A DNA stretch of 64,000 nt from Chytriomyces cf. hyalinus JEL632 (Eukaryota; Chytridiomycota; Chytridiomycetes; Chytridiales; Chytriomycetaceae): contig JAIWWG010000065.1 of NCBI GenBank assembly GCA_025435555.1, forward strand, positions 144,779-208,778, in the 5' to 3' direction. The notes below the pieces were generated by a model. That model worked only from the letters and a program-made list of their open reading frames with translations. It was not told the DNA's origin and made no database searches. Position numbers and translations under genes: made by a program. Position 1 is the first letter of the stretch; every line of letters begins with the position of its first letter. Positions 23,401 to 34,740 of this stretch are shown here, one piece after another.

Positions 23401-25386
23401 GCAGTTTCGAATATCTCCTTGTACACAAGTGCCATATCGATCAATTCGAGAAGATCATTCGAGCTGTTCGATTTACTGAGTCCTCCGACAATGAGCAGCT
23501 TCGAGTTGATAGTCTGCAACGCGCTGTTTAGACACGATAGAAAGTTTTTTAAAATACGGGGTACCTTGATCCTCTCGAGGGTGACAAAGTTTCCTCGAAT
23601 GTCGTCCATATGATGGAAAATGGTGTTGAGAAGTGTGATGGCGCTTTTTGTGGAAATCGAGTGCGCAATATCTTTGAAGTTCTTTATGTCAGCAAACATG
23701 ACCGATGCTGGATCAAGCAAATTAGGGATCCGGCCGTAGCAGTGTAAATAATACGGAACAAACTCATTTCGAAGCGCTCGGCTATTAAATCAAAATTTCC
23801 GGTCCCGACGTCCTTCAATTTGGTCACAATTGTGGCAGGAAGCGTGAGTGACAAGAGGTACTCGGTTTTCTCGGAACTCTCTTCCAAGCCTTTAAGTCTT
23901 GCGTGAACTATTTTTGTGTTGATCATTCTGCGGAGTTTTGTAGTGCCAGCGTTAGAAGCTAGGTTTGGGTTCGTTAAACCGCAGTTACTTTGTCCTCCGA
24001 TCCCTGTCGCCGACATAAACGGAATCAAACATCAGCAAGCACGTCATCGCTATAGGCAGCAGATATATCGTTGTTTGGATTATTCCGTAGGCCTCTGCGA
24101 TCAGTGATGCTTTTGCGATGACCACGATAATGATAAACGCGAACATTGTCAGCCGTTCGGCGAATGTGGAAGAAAGACCAGCAGTGAGAAATACACAGCC
24201 AATCGCCGTATTTGCGACGGAACCCATTGCGGCTGATGGATTTATAGAATCCATGAAATCGTAACCAACGGCTGCTGCAACCGTTATTATCTGGGCGTTG
24301 TTGAATTAGAAACAAATCAACATATACAATCATTAAAAGTTCCAAAAGTACCTCCAAGGCGAATAATCCCATTCTTGCGAATTCATTCTCCACGTAGCAG
24401 CTAACGTACAGTCGACCCTTTTTCCAAGAAGTAAACACGCAATGCCCCGCACAAAGTAACGTGATCCCCACAAGAAGCCCATACTGCCACGCTGCACCTT
24501 TCGCGCCAAATGAAGCCAGAAACCAAATGAGATATCCGACAGTGTATATGCCCAGAATCGCCGACCCAAGTCGGAGAAAAACAACCCTCGTTGGAAGCAA
24601 AACTTCGAACAAGTACTCCTTTTCGAGCTTTCTCGATTTAAAATGCAAGTTCTTTTGCATATATTCATTTGCCGAATTGTGCTCTCCGTCAACGAGAAAG
24701 TCGCTTTCAGTTGTCCTCTCGGGCGACTCGATTTCCCTCCGGGCGTACTCCTTGACTACGTTTGTGACGTTCAGAGTACTTGATGAATTTTCAGTGACCT
24801 TTGATGGGGACACTTTCTTGTCTTTGATGAGAGTGATATTTGGTATTGGTGCGGTTGAAAATATTCCGTTCGACAATTTTGCATAGACATAGTCGAAAAC
24901 GCCTGCTTCCGATTGCTCCACTATGTTTTCAAGGTATTTGGGTGGTTGCGGTGGTGCGATGGGTGTTGTTGCAGGAGGATTTACTGTGAATGGAGAAAGA
25001 ATCCCCCAACCCGGTGAGACTGGTGACCTGTCATTTTGAGAAGGTGACAAATGGCTCTTTGCAGGAGACGACATTTCGCTCTGTCGATTATAAGTGTTGA
25101 TATCGAGGGTATTCACGAGGACCGTGTGTGAATGTGGAGTTTCCTTGTTGGATCTATCTAGTCGCGCCAGCTGTGCACCATCTTCGACATCAGCACCTCC
25201 AACTCCAGCTTCACTCTGATCTATTCTCCTTAAAGTATCATGAGGCGGATTTTGAACCTGAGAGGTGATCTCATCGAGAGTGTCGTTGGCAACGCGTAGC
25301 GGAGGAAGATGCCGCTGGCCCCGATCGACGGAGTTCGGTTCATCGGTAATGATGTCTACATCCTTAATCTCTGTATCGCGTGCCAT
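20429..25386 (-). CDS. 12-TM adenylyl cyclase with two cyclase domains
   Basis: Ten exons: 25386-24352, 24290-23989, 23927-23764, 23707-23565, 23513-23345, 23286-23240, 23182-23083, 23023-21094, 21027-20663, 20595-20429; 1,473 residues, every join in phase. Layout: 265-residue disordered N-terminus, six TM segments (about 268-440), cyclase domain C1 (about 500-670), a 330-residue linker, six more TM segments, cyclase domain C2 (about 1,285 to near the end). This is the animal membrane adenylyl cyclase plan. C2 has both metal Asp residues (MDIAGF, D1294; TIGDAYVA, D1338) but lacks the transition-state Asn/Arg (VINAEKI). C1 has one metal Asp (D507; the second is Ser in TINSK) but keeps the adenine-site Lys (ERIK) and the Asn/Arg pair (NTASRM, N627/R631). 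So one composite site is likely, C1 giving Asn/Arg and C2 the metals, the reverse of animals. ATP rather than GTP is inferred. Confidence 0.93.
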
Positions 25387-25630
25387 TCTTCCACTGCGAT
25401 GTGAGTGCTCGAACTGGTGTAAATCCCAAGACTTGACAAATATTTGTTAGATTTTGGAACGACGCCAATCATGGCAGAAATGCACTCAAAGCTACAAACT
25501 GTCTGTCAAAATCAAAATGGCTGCTTGAATTTGGTAGTTATTTTCACAGGAATGTATGTGTGTTTTGCGGTATTCACCCGATCCAGACCAACAGCAACTT
25601 TAAGACTTGAAAAAATGACATTCATTTTAT

Positions 25631-27283
25631 TTACAGTTTCCCTTGTTGCTCGAAAAACGCAAATAAAAGGCTCCAGTTGTCGGAATAACTCATTGGAGGA
25701 TCCCGCCAGAAGAAAAGCTCGTCGTTGTATACAGCTCGAGCCTTTCCAACCGACCGCAGAATCTGCACATGCATCTCTTCATCTGCATCACCTGGAAACA
25801 CCCTTTCGTTGTCTCCAATCCATACCCAGCGCCCTCCGCTCGCCTTTGCTGTTGGCCACTTGTGCCCGTTTTGCGAAAGACATCCAAAGATAATCTTTTG
25901 GGATTCCCTGCTACCTTTTGACACAGTATCACTACCGTTTCCTGAAGCCGCGGAATCACGTACGCTAACAGCTCGACTTGTTGTTTTGAAGATGTTGTCC
26001 GTCTCTTCAACCGCGTCGTCGGGCTTGAGCGAGAAAACTGAGGCCATCAAAGACATGCGCATGCTGTTCAAAGTCCCGGAGATAGACTGCTTCGAAGGAG
26101 ACGTGTCGCTGGCATTGGAGCCTCTTCTGCTGCTTGAATGTGACAGGAACCCTTCGGCCGAGTTTCGTCGTGAGGAGTTGTGGTTAGTGGCAGGCGGGTA
26201 CCAAGTAGCGACAGAAGCACGTTCAATGTCTTTCGACTTTCTTCGGTGTCGCAGGCATACACACGTGGTCAGCCCAATAGCTAACAGTAAAACAACTGTC
26301 AGGGGTATTATGATTTGGAAGGGAATGGCGGGGCCATTATTTTGCAGATTGGACGCGTCAACAGTGGGAAATGTTCCTCCAACTGCTGAAAACACTTTTG
26401 CCTTCAGTGGTGCATTCCCGGCCAACGTCGCATTTCTAGCTGCTTGAGCGAGAATGTCAGCATCCGAGATGGTGTCTTTTGGTGCACTTTGAGGAGGTCC
26501 GCTGAGTGGCGATTGCTGACTGGACAGAGGAGCCACGCGTGAGTTTGTTGGCACTGCAGTTGCAAATGGTCCGAAATCGGTAGAAAAGCTTTTAGTTGAT
26601 GTTCCTAGTCGCCTGCGTCTTCTGGTCGTAGTCGTTCCATCAAACATTGATGTCTCAGAAGGGGTTTGCGTATTGGGCAAGTTGGTCTCCGTCTCATTTG
26701 CAGAAACGCTCTCTGCAGATTCTGAGTCAGCCTCAGATTCGGTGGGTGTAACTTCTTGTGTCAAATCAATCGTCGAAGAGGAGCTGATGTCGCTGATTGG
26801 AAATTCCGATACAAGTGGGGGCTGGTTACGAGTAACTTGAAGGGTCGTCTGAACCGGTACATCATCAGAAACTGTGCTATTTCCTAGCACAGGCGTCGCT
26901 GGAATCAGAGGAGCTCCGGGTCCTGCTGTCACTTGATTTTGTGGACCTTTGATACTGACGGTGGATGTTTCATTCGAATTGAGAGAGTTTGAGTTTGAAA
27001 TTGAAGCCTGGCTTGGCGTTTCTGTCGATATTATGCTGACGATGCCCCCAACAGACTTGGTTTCAAAGATAGCAGTTGTTACACTTGTTGTTCTGTTCTG
27101 ATTGTCTGATGATCTTTGCGGAGGCAGTTCAGATGTATCGATTGCCGTGTCGCTTGCCGGTGTATTTGTTGGCAATAAACCCGAGGGTGTCGAGAAACTC
27201 GTGGCCACAGGCGCGGCTGTGCCGGTCGTTGCCGGCACAGGAACCAGCAGGAAAGATGGGGTAGCTGACATGACTGTGCTCAT
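25631..27283 (-). CDS. Single-pass membrane protein with GGRWVW C-terminal domain, paralogue 1
   Basis: 550 residues, no intron seen. The frame is open further up, but the first ATG is at 27283. A Ser/Thr-rich N-terminal half of about 310 residues (a likely O-glycosylated ectodomain) leads to one TM segment (IIIPLTVVLLLAIGLTTCVC) and a basic stop-transfer (RHRRKSK), then a Ser-rich cytoplasmic stretch and a last domain of about 85 residues: IIFGCLSQ, WPTAKASGGRWVWIGDN, ARAVYN, NWSLLFAF. The same domain ends the next two genes, so this is a tandem family. There is no clear cleaved signal peptide; N-out insertion by the TM segment is inferred. Wall-sensor-like (WSC/Mid2 type) architecture is a possible analogy only; no Cys-rich sensor domain is present. 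Confidence 0.75.
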   Translation of the reverse strand: MSTVMSATPSFLLVPVPATTGTAAPVATSFSTPSGLLPTNTPASDTAIDTSELPPQRSSDNQNRTTSVTTAIFETKSVGGIVSIISTETPSQASISNSNSLNSNETSTVSIKGPQNQVTAGPGAPLIPATPVLGNSTVSDDVPVQTTLQVTRNQPPLVSEFPISDISSSSTIDLTQEVTPTESEADSESAESVSANETETNLPNTQTPSETSMFDGTTTTRRRRRLGTSTKSFSTDFGPFATAVPTNSRVAPLSSQQSPLSGPPQSAPKDTISDADILAQAARNATLAGNAPLKAKVFSAVGGTFPTVDASNLQNNGPAIPFQIIIPLTVVLLLAIGLTTCVCLRHRRKSKDIERASVATWYPPATNHNSSRRNSAEGFLSHSSSRRGSNASDTSPSKQSISGTLNSMRMSLMASVFSLKPDDAVEETDNIFKTTSRAVSVRDSAASGNGSDTVSKGSRESQKIIFGCLSQNGHKWPTAKASGGRWVWIGDNERVFPGDADEEMHVQILRSVGKARAVYNDELFFWRDPPMSYSDNWSLLFAFFEQQGKL

Positions 27284-27448
27284 TTTTTTCTGCAACGAAT
27301 GTTCGCATTCGTTCGTGAGGCAAAACCGGGGAAGAATGAATAAAAAAAGGCGCGGTGATAATTTGTTGATGAATGACGACGCCTTTCTTTTTTTTGAAAA
27401 CGAAACAAATTCATTCCTGAGAGGAGACCAACAATTTATTGAACCTTG

Positions 27449-28303
27449 TTATGCCTCATCATCTTCCAAGTACGCAATCAGCGCGTCCCAGTTTTCAACA
27501 AAAATCACGTCTTCCTCGCTCCATCCAACGTTGTCTGCGTTGAAAATGGCCCGCGCTTCATCCGCCGTTTTGAGCACGTGAATTTCCTCGTTGCTGTCCT
27601 CGCTCCCAGCAAACACCTTTGTGTTCTCACCAACCCAAACCCATCTCCCTCCAATGACTTTCGCTGTAGGCCATATTCGGCCTTCAAACTCTGCGCAACC
27701 GTAAACAAATTGCGATGATGGTATATGCGTGGTATCGATTGATTCGCTTTGGCTGGAAGCTTTCAGTAGTTTGAAGTTTTGTTTTCTCTTGAGAACCTTT
27801 TTCTCCTCTCGCATGGAGGCAAGTGTGGAATGTTGTGTGCTGAGTGGTTGAAGATCTGGGTCATCCTCCTCGTGAATTATTGATAAATCGAAACTGAAGT
27901 TGCGTTGAGAGCTCGTACCAACGTCTAATTGTGTGGTATCGGATGTATCGAGATGGAGCACGGTGTCGTGTGCTTGTCGAAAGTTGTTGTCGGACAAAAA
28001 GGTAGTGCGCTCATCCGTGAAGTTGTCGTCAGAAGAAGAAGACGCCGATGCCGCCCTGGCTAACATGTCTCTATTACGCACAAATGCAGGCTTCTGTTTT
28101 GGTCTTCGGACAATGTAAACTGACAGACTGAAGAGCACGATGAAAGTGACGATGAAGGCCGCAGTTGGAATCAACACAGCCCCCGCAACACCGGCAATCG
28201 AATCTGCACCTCCATCTGGAGCCAGAGCGGAGGATGCGCTGATGCCAGCAGGCAGCTGCGGGCCTCTACCGCCAGGAAGGAGGTTGACAGTTGTGTCAGA
28301 CAT
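27449..28303 (-). CDS. Single-pass membrane protein with GGRWVW C-terminal domain, paralogue 2
   Basis: 284 residues in one exon, starting at the only upstream ATG (MSDTTVNLLPGG). It has a very short ectodomain (about 40 residues) compared with its neighbours, one TM segment (AVLIPTAAFIVTFIVLFSLS), a basic stop-transfer (RRPKQK), a Ser/acidic linker, and the shared C-terminal domain: FVYGCAEFEGRIWPTAKV, GGRWVWVGENTKVFAG, DEARAIFN, ENWDALIAYL. It is transcribed in the same direction as paralogues 1 and 3, with 165 and 74 bp gaps. Because only the TM and last domain are common to all three, the GGRWVW module on the cytoplasmic side is the likely functional core. Function unknown. Confidence 0.75.
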   Translation of the reverse strand: MSDTTVNLLPGGRGPQLPAGISASSALAPDGGADSIAGVAGAVLIPTAAFIVTFIVLFSLSVYIVRRPKQKPAFVRNRDMLARAASASSSSDDNFTDERTTFLSDNNFRQAHDTVLHLDTSDTTQLDVGTSSQRNFSFDLSIIHEEDDPDLQPLSTQHSTLASMREEKKVLKRKQNFKLLKASSQSESIDTTHIPSSQFVYGCAEFEGRIWPTAKVIGGRWVWVGENTKVFAGSEDSNEEIHVLKTADEARAIFNADNVGWSEEDVIFVENWDALIAYLEDDEA

Positions 28304-28377
28304 GATGAAATTTAAATTTTAGGACGTCATGAAACAAGTGCGGTTAACAAGCAAGTACAGTTAGTTTTATATCAACT

Positions 28378-29886
28378 TCAGTAAAACGACATGAGTATTT
28401 CCCAATGCTCCATCAACTTTGCATCCGTAACGCCAGGTTTCCGTTTCTCCTCTTCAAATATCGCCCGCGCGTGCTCCTTTCCATGAAGAACGACAACATC
28501 ATCCTCTTCATCCCGCGCTCCTCGGTACACTTGCGTGTTTTCACCAATCCACACCCACCGACCGCCAACCGCTTTTGCAACCGGCCATCTTCGAGTTTCA
28601 TAAGCAATAGTCCCAAAAATAATCTTTGGCGCAGTTTGAGAAGCACTTGCCCGAGGAGTTTCCTCTTCGACATGAACCGACTCAACATCATCATACGGTG
28701 CATTTGAGATTTGAGTTACATTGGAATAAATCATGAGAACTTTGGGAGCGTCCACCTCTGATGGGCGTTGGTAGTACCCTGTTGGATCCGCCAAACCCAA
28801 AGAAGCAGATTCGATTGTAAGTTCAGAGAACGCGGAAATTCGTTTAGCATCCACCGTGCGAAGTGTTGGGAACCAGATGTTGGGATTTTCTTGGGGTGAA
28901 AGTGGGGCGCGTTCTTGTGATGTAGCAACGATGCTGCTGCGCCTTGCATAGTTGTATGCCTCAGGTGGGTTGTTTTGCAATAGGTTTAGAATGCTTGGTC
29001 TTCGGTTCTTGGCATCGGCGGAATTTGCTGGAACTTCGGCATCGGTTAATTTTGCGTTGGCACGGCGGCGGAAGCAGGTGACAATGATTGACACAATCGC
29101 GAGAAGAAGGAGTACAACTGGAATAATGATACCAATTGGACCAATTGACTCTTGGTTGGACATGATGGATGAATTGTTTGCGACTACATTGGTTGTTGGC
29201 TTCGGTGCTGCGGGTGGCAAAGTTGGGATCTTGACAGACAAAACAGAATTTGTTCGCGTGGTGGGAATCGTTTCGACAGTTGAAGGTATCAACGAAGTTG
29301 AGCCCATGCTTGAAGAAGTTGTAGGAATTGGAGACGACAGTTCTGGAGAAGCCGCGTCCATTGGAGTCTCGGGTTTTGTTTCAGGATCCGCCGCTGAACC
29401 GCCAATCCCTGCAATCTTTTCCGAAGACCTGGAAACATCTCCACCTGGAAGCGGTTGAGCCTGAGGCGCGATGAATGCGGCATTGTTGGCCTCGACTTGA
29501 ATAACTTGCGTCTGGACAGGAACAGGTTGGGCGGGTTGCGCACCAGCTGCAGGGCCGCCCTTTTGCTTTCTCTCCTTTTGAGGGGCGGGTACTGGAGCCA
29601 AAATCGTTGGTATGGTAGAGCTTTCGGTGACATCGACTGTTGAGGCTGAAGTAGTCTTGGCAGGGATCTCCTTTTTTGGCGCTGGCTTCTGTTGCACAGG
29701 CGCAATATCCTCAGTAGTTGATGAAGGTATTGTTGCAGTTGGTTCCTTCGATGCTGCTGTTGTTGTTGAGGTAGATGCTTGAAGGGGCTTAGTTTCCTCC
29801 GCTGATGCAGTGGCAGTCTTTGGAACTGCCGTTGAGACTGGGGTTGAGGGCACCGCCGCGTCGACGGAAGTGGAGTTTGATGCCAT
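28378..29886 (-). CDS. Single-pass membrane protein with GGRWVW C-terminal domain, paralogue 3
   Basis: 502 residues, one exon. The frame extends upstream but the only ATG is at 29886. Residues 1-240 are Ser/Thr/Pro/Ala-rich; then one TM segment (GIIIPVVLLLLAIVSIIVTC), the stop-transfer FRRRAN, a 160-residue linker, and the family end: IIFGTIAYETRRWPVAKA, GGRWVWIGENTQVYRG, EHARAIFEEE, EHWEILMSF. The TM segment is Gly/Ile/Pro-led as in paralogue 1, which suggests these two are closest. An acidic DEEDDVVVL strand follows the WVW core in the same position in all three. The family has no named domain I recognise. Confidence 0.75.
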   Translation of the reverse strand: MASNSTSVDAAVPSTPVSTAVPKTATASAEETKPLQASTSTTTAASKEPTATIPSSTTEDIAPVQQKPAPKKEIPAKTTSASTVDVTESSTIPTILAPVPAPQKERKQKGGPAAGAQPAQPVPVQTQVIQVEANNAAFIAPQAQPLPGGDVSRSSEKIAGIGGSAADPETKPETPMDAASPELSSPIPTTSSSMGSTSLIPSTVETIPTTRTNSVLSVKIPTLPPAAPKPTTNVVANNSSIMSNQESIGPIGIIIPVVLLLLAIVSIIVTCFRRRANAKLTDAEVPANSADAKNRRPSILNLLQNNPPEAYNYARRSSIVATSQERAPLSPQENPNIWFPTLRTVDAKRISAFSELTIESASLGLADPTGYYQRPSEVDAPKVLMIYSNVTQISNAPYDDVESVHVEEETPRASASQTAPKIIFGTIAYETRRWPVAKAVGGRWVWIGENTQVYRGARDEEDDVVVLHGKEHARAIFEEEKRKPGVTDAKLMEHWEILMSFY

Positions 29887-30096
29887 GCTTGCAGAGGGGA
29901 TGAGAATGCCAACGGGGAAATGCTGATGTAAAATGCTAATGCGAACTAGTTTTCTTCCAAGTCTTTTTCTGTGAAACTGTCGTTTCGATTGGGTAAATAA
30001 CAAATGAAACGGTCAATTTTGTTTCAGAAAATGTTTGAAACTGACGATGAGAATCCCCAAAAAACAAATGAAAAATGAGCATAATCACAATTATAA

Positions 30097-32455
30097 TTAA
30101 GCGCCTGCCACTGAAACCTCGTTTGCAGTTGACGTGAACAACCACCGCACCGCGTCCACAACCGACCCGTCGCTGCTTGACGCGACAATATCATTGCCCC
30201 CATCAAGCAGGCTGACACCAGTCCAGACATGCACTCGATCCTCCCGAAGATCCATCTCACCCATTGGAACCCCATTCACCGCCAAACTAATTGCTTGCAC
30301 CCCACTTGCATACACTTTCACATCAACGCTTTGCATTTCGCGTTTCTTGAACCGGCGGCTTGTAATATACACCATTGGCTCGGAATTCCATACCGCCTTA
30401 TAAAAGTAAAACGCATCTTTTCGCACGCTGCGATCATATGTAACAAGCCCCACATCGCTCCTCCCATGAATTTCTCCTTCACTATCAGCCTCATTTCCGA
30501 AATCGGCCAAGTTGGACACAGTTTTCCACCATAGGAATTTGCGCATTTTTAATTGCGGCCAAGTCTGCTCATGCAACAGCGATTGATATTCCTCGGTATG
30601 ATCCCTTTGTACAGGGAATTCGCTGTGATAATTAATGCTTGCACCCGCTCCATACTCTGATATTCCAAGTGAAATTCGATTGCTGCTGTGGTGGTACCTG
30701 TCCAAATCAGGTCCAGTCATGTTTAAAGAGTTGTCGTGCCAGCCGTGGTATAAATTGACAGCGACCGCATCCACGATCGACAGCATTGAATGCGACAGAT
30801 CCGGCGTGTTGATCGCCATCACCTTTTTTTCTCGTTTAGATTGACAGGAGCAGTGTCTGGAAATTCCGAAAGAATTCGCTCACCGTCAATCGATACGGAT
30901 CTTCTAATTTAGCAGCTTCATGAAGCATAAACACTAGTGGCATCGGGAAACTTGATGCATCCGTCACGGAAAGTTCGTTTCCGAGAGACCAAAATAAGAT
31001 GGAAGGATGGTTATAAGATTGGCCAATGAGCTCTTGTAGTTGCGAAACTGCGTTTGCGTAGTACAGCGGATCCGCGGGTGAAACTTCGAGATTGGGAATT
31101 TCTGCCCAAACAACAATTCCGTATTTATCAGCCAAAGAATATGTATAATCGCTGTGTTGGTAGTGTGTGCTTCTGAGGTGGGAAGAAAAGAGTAAATTTA
31201 GCCCAGACGTGGATATAATGTGCGATGCGTTCATTTGTGAGCACACACCTCAGAGCTGTTGCATTCAGCTCATCCATCATCTTGAAATTCTGCAGAGTGT
31301 ATCTTGGGGTGATCGCCCAGCCCAAGTTCATCCAATCCTGATGCAAATTCACACCATGAAGTGGGTATTCGCGGCCATTTAAGAGAAATCCACGCTCCTG
31401 ATCCAAGAAATAGCTTCGAACGCCAATATTTGTGGTATACGAATCAACGATATTTTGTTGATAAATGATTGAAACGGTCGCAGAATACAAGAACGGATCC
31501 GCTCTTCCATCCCACAGGCGCGGTTTTCTCATTGAGAATGGAATCGTGAATGATGATGCGATTGTGCCTGTGTGTGTTGCTTAGGAATCGAGGATTGAAA
31601 AAAACTACACGAGGTGAAAACTCACAATTGAAGTTGAGCGAAAACCGCGCATTTCGCGAGGCAACACGGCGCCCTATTCCAGGATAGAATACCTCCACTT
31701 TTACATTGAAATATCTGCTGTTTTCGCGCATAACTCCGAAACATGCCACGGATATGACAGTATTAAACTCTGCCGCATCCGGTCTATACCGAGATATCGC
31801 ATTGGTTTGCATGAATTTTACTCCGGGAGACCCATTCGAAAAAAGACTCAAAACTGGGGTGTTTCGCTTCACAATGTGATATCCGACATCTCGAAAGATG
31901 CCGCCATATAGATTGAAGTCTGATTTTAGGGGCAGCACATTGGTGAGACCGCGGCTGTTATTTGCCAGAACTGAGATGACTGTGAAAGGAGACGTTGCAT
32001 ATTTCGAACCATCGAGCCGAAAACGCGAGAAGCCACCTCTGCGAATATCGTGGAGACAGGAGAATTTAAGATGCATGACAAGAAAGAGAAAGAAAAAAAA
32101 AACAAGAATTAGAAAGGTGAGATCACCTGTGCCTCCCCACCTCCATCCCATTGACAAACACCGTTGCCTCCGCCGACACGGCCCCAAAATCCAGCACAAA
32201 TGCGCCCGAATCCAGTTGCGTTTGAGGTACGCTCAACGCACGTGCAAACCAAGCAGCGCTGCGCTCGCCGAATCCGTGCGGCAAACGAACGGTGGCATCT
32301 CGTTCACTCTCCGCTCCGCCGTCAGCCATGCGGAACAGCCACGCGCCGTCCGACAAAGACGTGTAATGCTTGGCAGGCTTGGTCGGCGTGATGCGGGTGC
32401 GCATGCGCAGCCGCGTCAAAGCCAGCAGGGCGAGTATGGGGAGGAACACAAGCAT
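30097..32455 (-). CDS. Glycoside hydrolase family 2 (beta-galactosidase/beta-glucuronidase-like), membrane-anchored
   Basis: Exons 32455-32127, 32038-31626, 31579-31249, 31172-30884, 30822-30097; 695 residues, all joins in phase. An N-terminal hydrophobic helix (LVFLPILALLALTRL) acts as signal peptide or anchor. The sugar-binding domain follows (VFVNGMEVGRHRGGFSRF), then the Ig-like domain, then the TIM barrel: GVRSYFLDQERGFLLNGREY, GVNLHQDW, THYQHSDYTYSLADKYGI, general acid in SLGNELS (about Glu424) and nucleophile in ISEYGAGAS (about Glu510). GH2 enzymes remove beta-linked galactose, glucuronate or mannose from ends of glycans; which one cannot be told here. The ISEYGAG nucleophile block favours the beta-glucuronidase branch. 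Location would be secretory pathway or cell surface. Confidence 0.9.
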
Positions 32456-32530
32456 TTAAATTTATTTGTCCACACACGAAAATAACTTGCACACTTCACC
32501 TCTTGTAAATCTCAAAACCTATTTTATGAT

Positions 32531-33720
32531 ATGGCGCCTCAGGAGCTTAAAGACAGCTTACGATTCCAAATCCTTTTATGCGCGATCCTTGCAGGCCTAC
32601 CAATTGAGTCGTCACTGCTAGGTTCATTCCGCGCAGTCAAGGAACTCTGGGCATCAAAGAACCCGAAATTCAACACTCTCGGGCGAATCATCCTCGCTTG
32701 CAACATCTTTTGCTTCTTGGATACCGTCTTTTCATTGTGGGGCTGGTTTCTCCAGAAAGAAAACTGTTTATGGCACAGCTTTATGGAGAACATTACTTCA
32801 CACTTGTTTCTGGGCTCTTGCGGTTTGGCTCTTACTTAATCCATGAATTTTAAACGGTTGACACGTACCTCTTTTTTCAGATGCGTTGTTTCTATATATT
32901 GCCTACCGGGGTATATCTGGCGAAAACCGCGTTGTTCTCGTCGTCATGCTTCTTACGCTGCTGAATCGATTCGTTTGGGCCGTAATTGATCTTGTAAACA
33001 GCGGTGGTCTTTGGGATGAACAGACGCAGCAATGCTTCTACTTTCAAGACACAATTTCAGGTGTGAAGTCCCTTGTTGACCACTTTCGCAACGCAGTATG
33101 AATATCTGCCCCTTCCCAGGAATCGGGTATAACATCGCCGATGTTATTTGTGAATTATCCTCAACCATCATTGTGATCAATTACGTACTGCGGAAGCTGG
33201 GCACCAAATCCAGTTACAAGCGTTACCTCCTTCAAAAAAATGGTTCGTCTTTCTTCATGGAAAAAAACCAACATCGACACCCGCATCCTGACCAAACGAC
33301 AAAGCCATCAGGTCCCTGCTTATCCTTGTCAATAGCACATTTGTCATATGGTCCATATCGTGCACATCGGACGATTTGCTCAATTCTGTCGGTTGGGCTA
33401 TTCAAGTCTATATCAACATGTGGTGTGTGAACATTGAGCTTCTCATAACAAATATCCATCGAGAAAAGCCCGTCAGCGCTGCGCCGGCACTTGCCGAAAA
33501 TGACCTGGGCGACAGTATCAGAGACAGTCTCAGGGCTCTGGACAAGGATGCGCACCTCGCGCAGCCTGCGAGCCTTTTGTCATTTCGACTTGGTCCATAT
33601 CGTGCGAGCAACATCTATGTGTCTTCGAGTTTCAATAAGTCTGAGGATGGTACAGAGACGGCGCCTCAAAGGCTGTCAGCAAAAATGGAGCAACGAGTGA
33701 ATGTGTCATTGATTTATTAA
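32531..33720 (+). CDS. Multi-pass membrane protein, family shared with the gene at 38265-39358
   Basis: Exons 32531-32822, 32881-33060, 33120-33242 and 33305-33720; 336 residues. About seven hydrophobic segments, among them GRIILACNIFCFLDTVFSLW, VVLVVMLLTLLNRFVWAVID and SLLILVNSTFVIW. The core LLNRFVWAVIDLVNSGGLWD followed by a QCFYFQD block aligns with HRFGWAIVDIMASKGVWNPD and a QYCAYAQD block in the minus-strand gene 5 kb away, so the two are paralogues. The last 80 residues are hydrophilic. Receptor-like topology is possible, but no GPCR signature is visible. The join into exon 4 (AAAG/CC) is the least certain. The start lies only 75 bp from the GH2 gene start, so these two share a short divergent promoter. 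Confidence 0.7.
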
Positions 33721-33764
33721 AACCCAATGCAGACTCATTTGTGTCAAACAGGTGGAGGCATGAT

Positions 33765-34510
<746 letters not shown>

Positions 34511-34740
34511 AGTTGAGCGGGAGTTCTGCCAAAGGGTTTGGGTCCTTGAATTCACGATAAAAAAAAAAGTATCCATGAACGCTTCACAAGCTTTTATACC
34601 TTCATTTCAGCAACCGCGCTGCGTCATTGCGCGCATTTCAGCGATACTAGGGAGTGATAATGCCGCAGAATACCTGGCATGAACTTGTGCGCATTACAAC
34701 TGGGAAATCTTGAAGGTTGGTTCCTGAAACAAGTCTGAAA

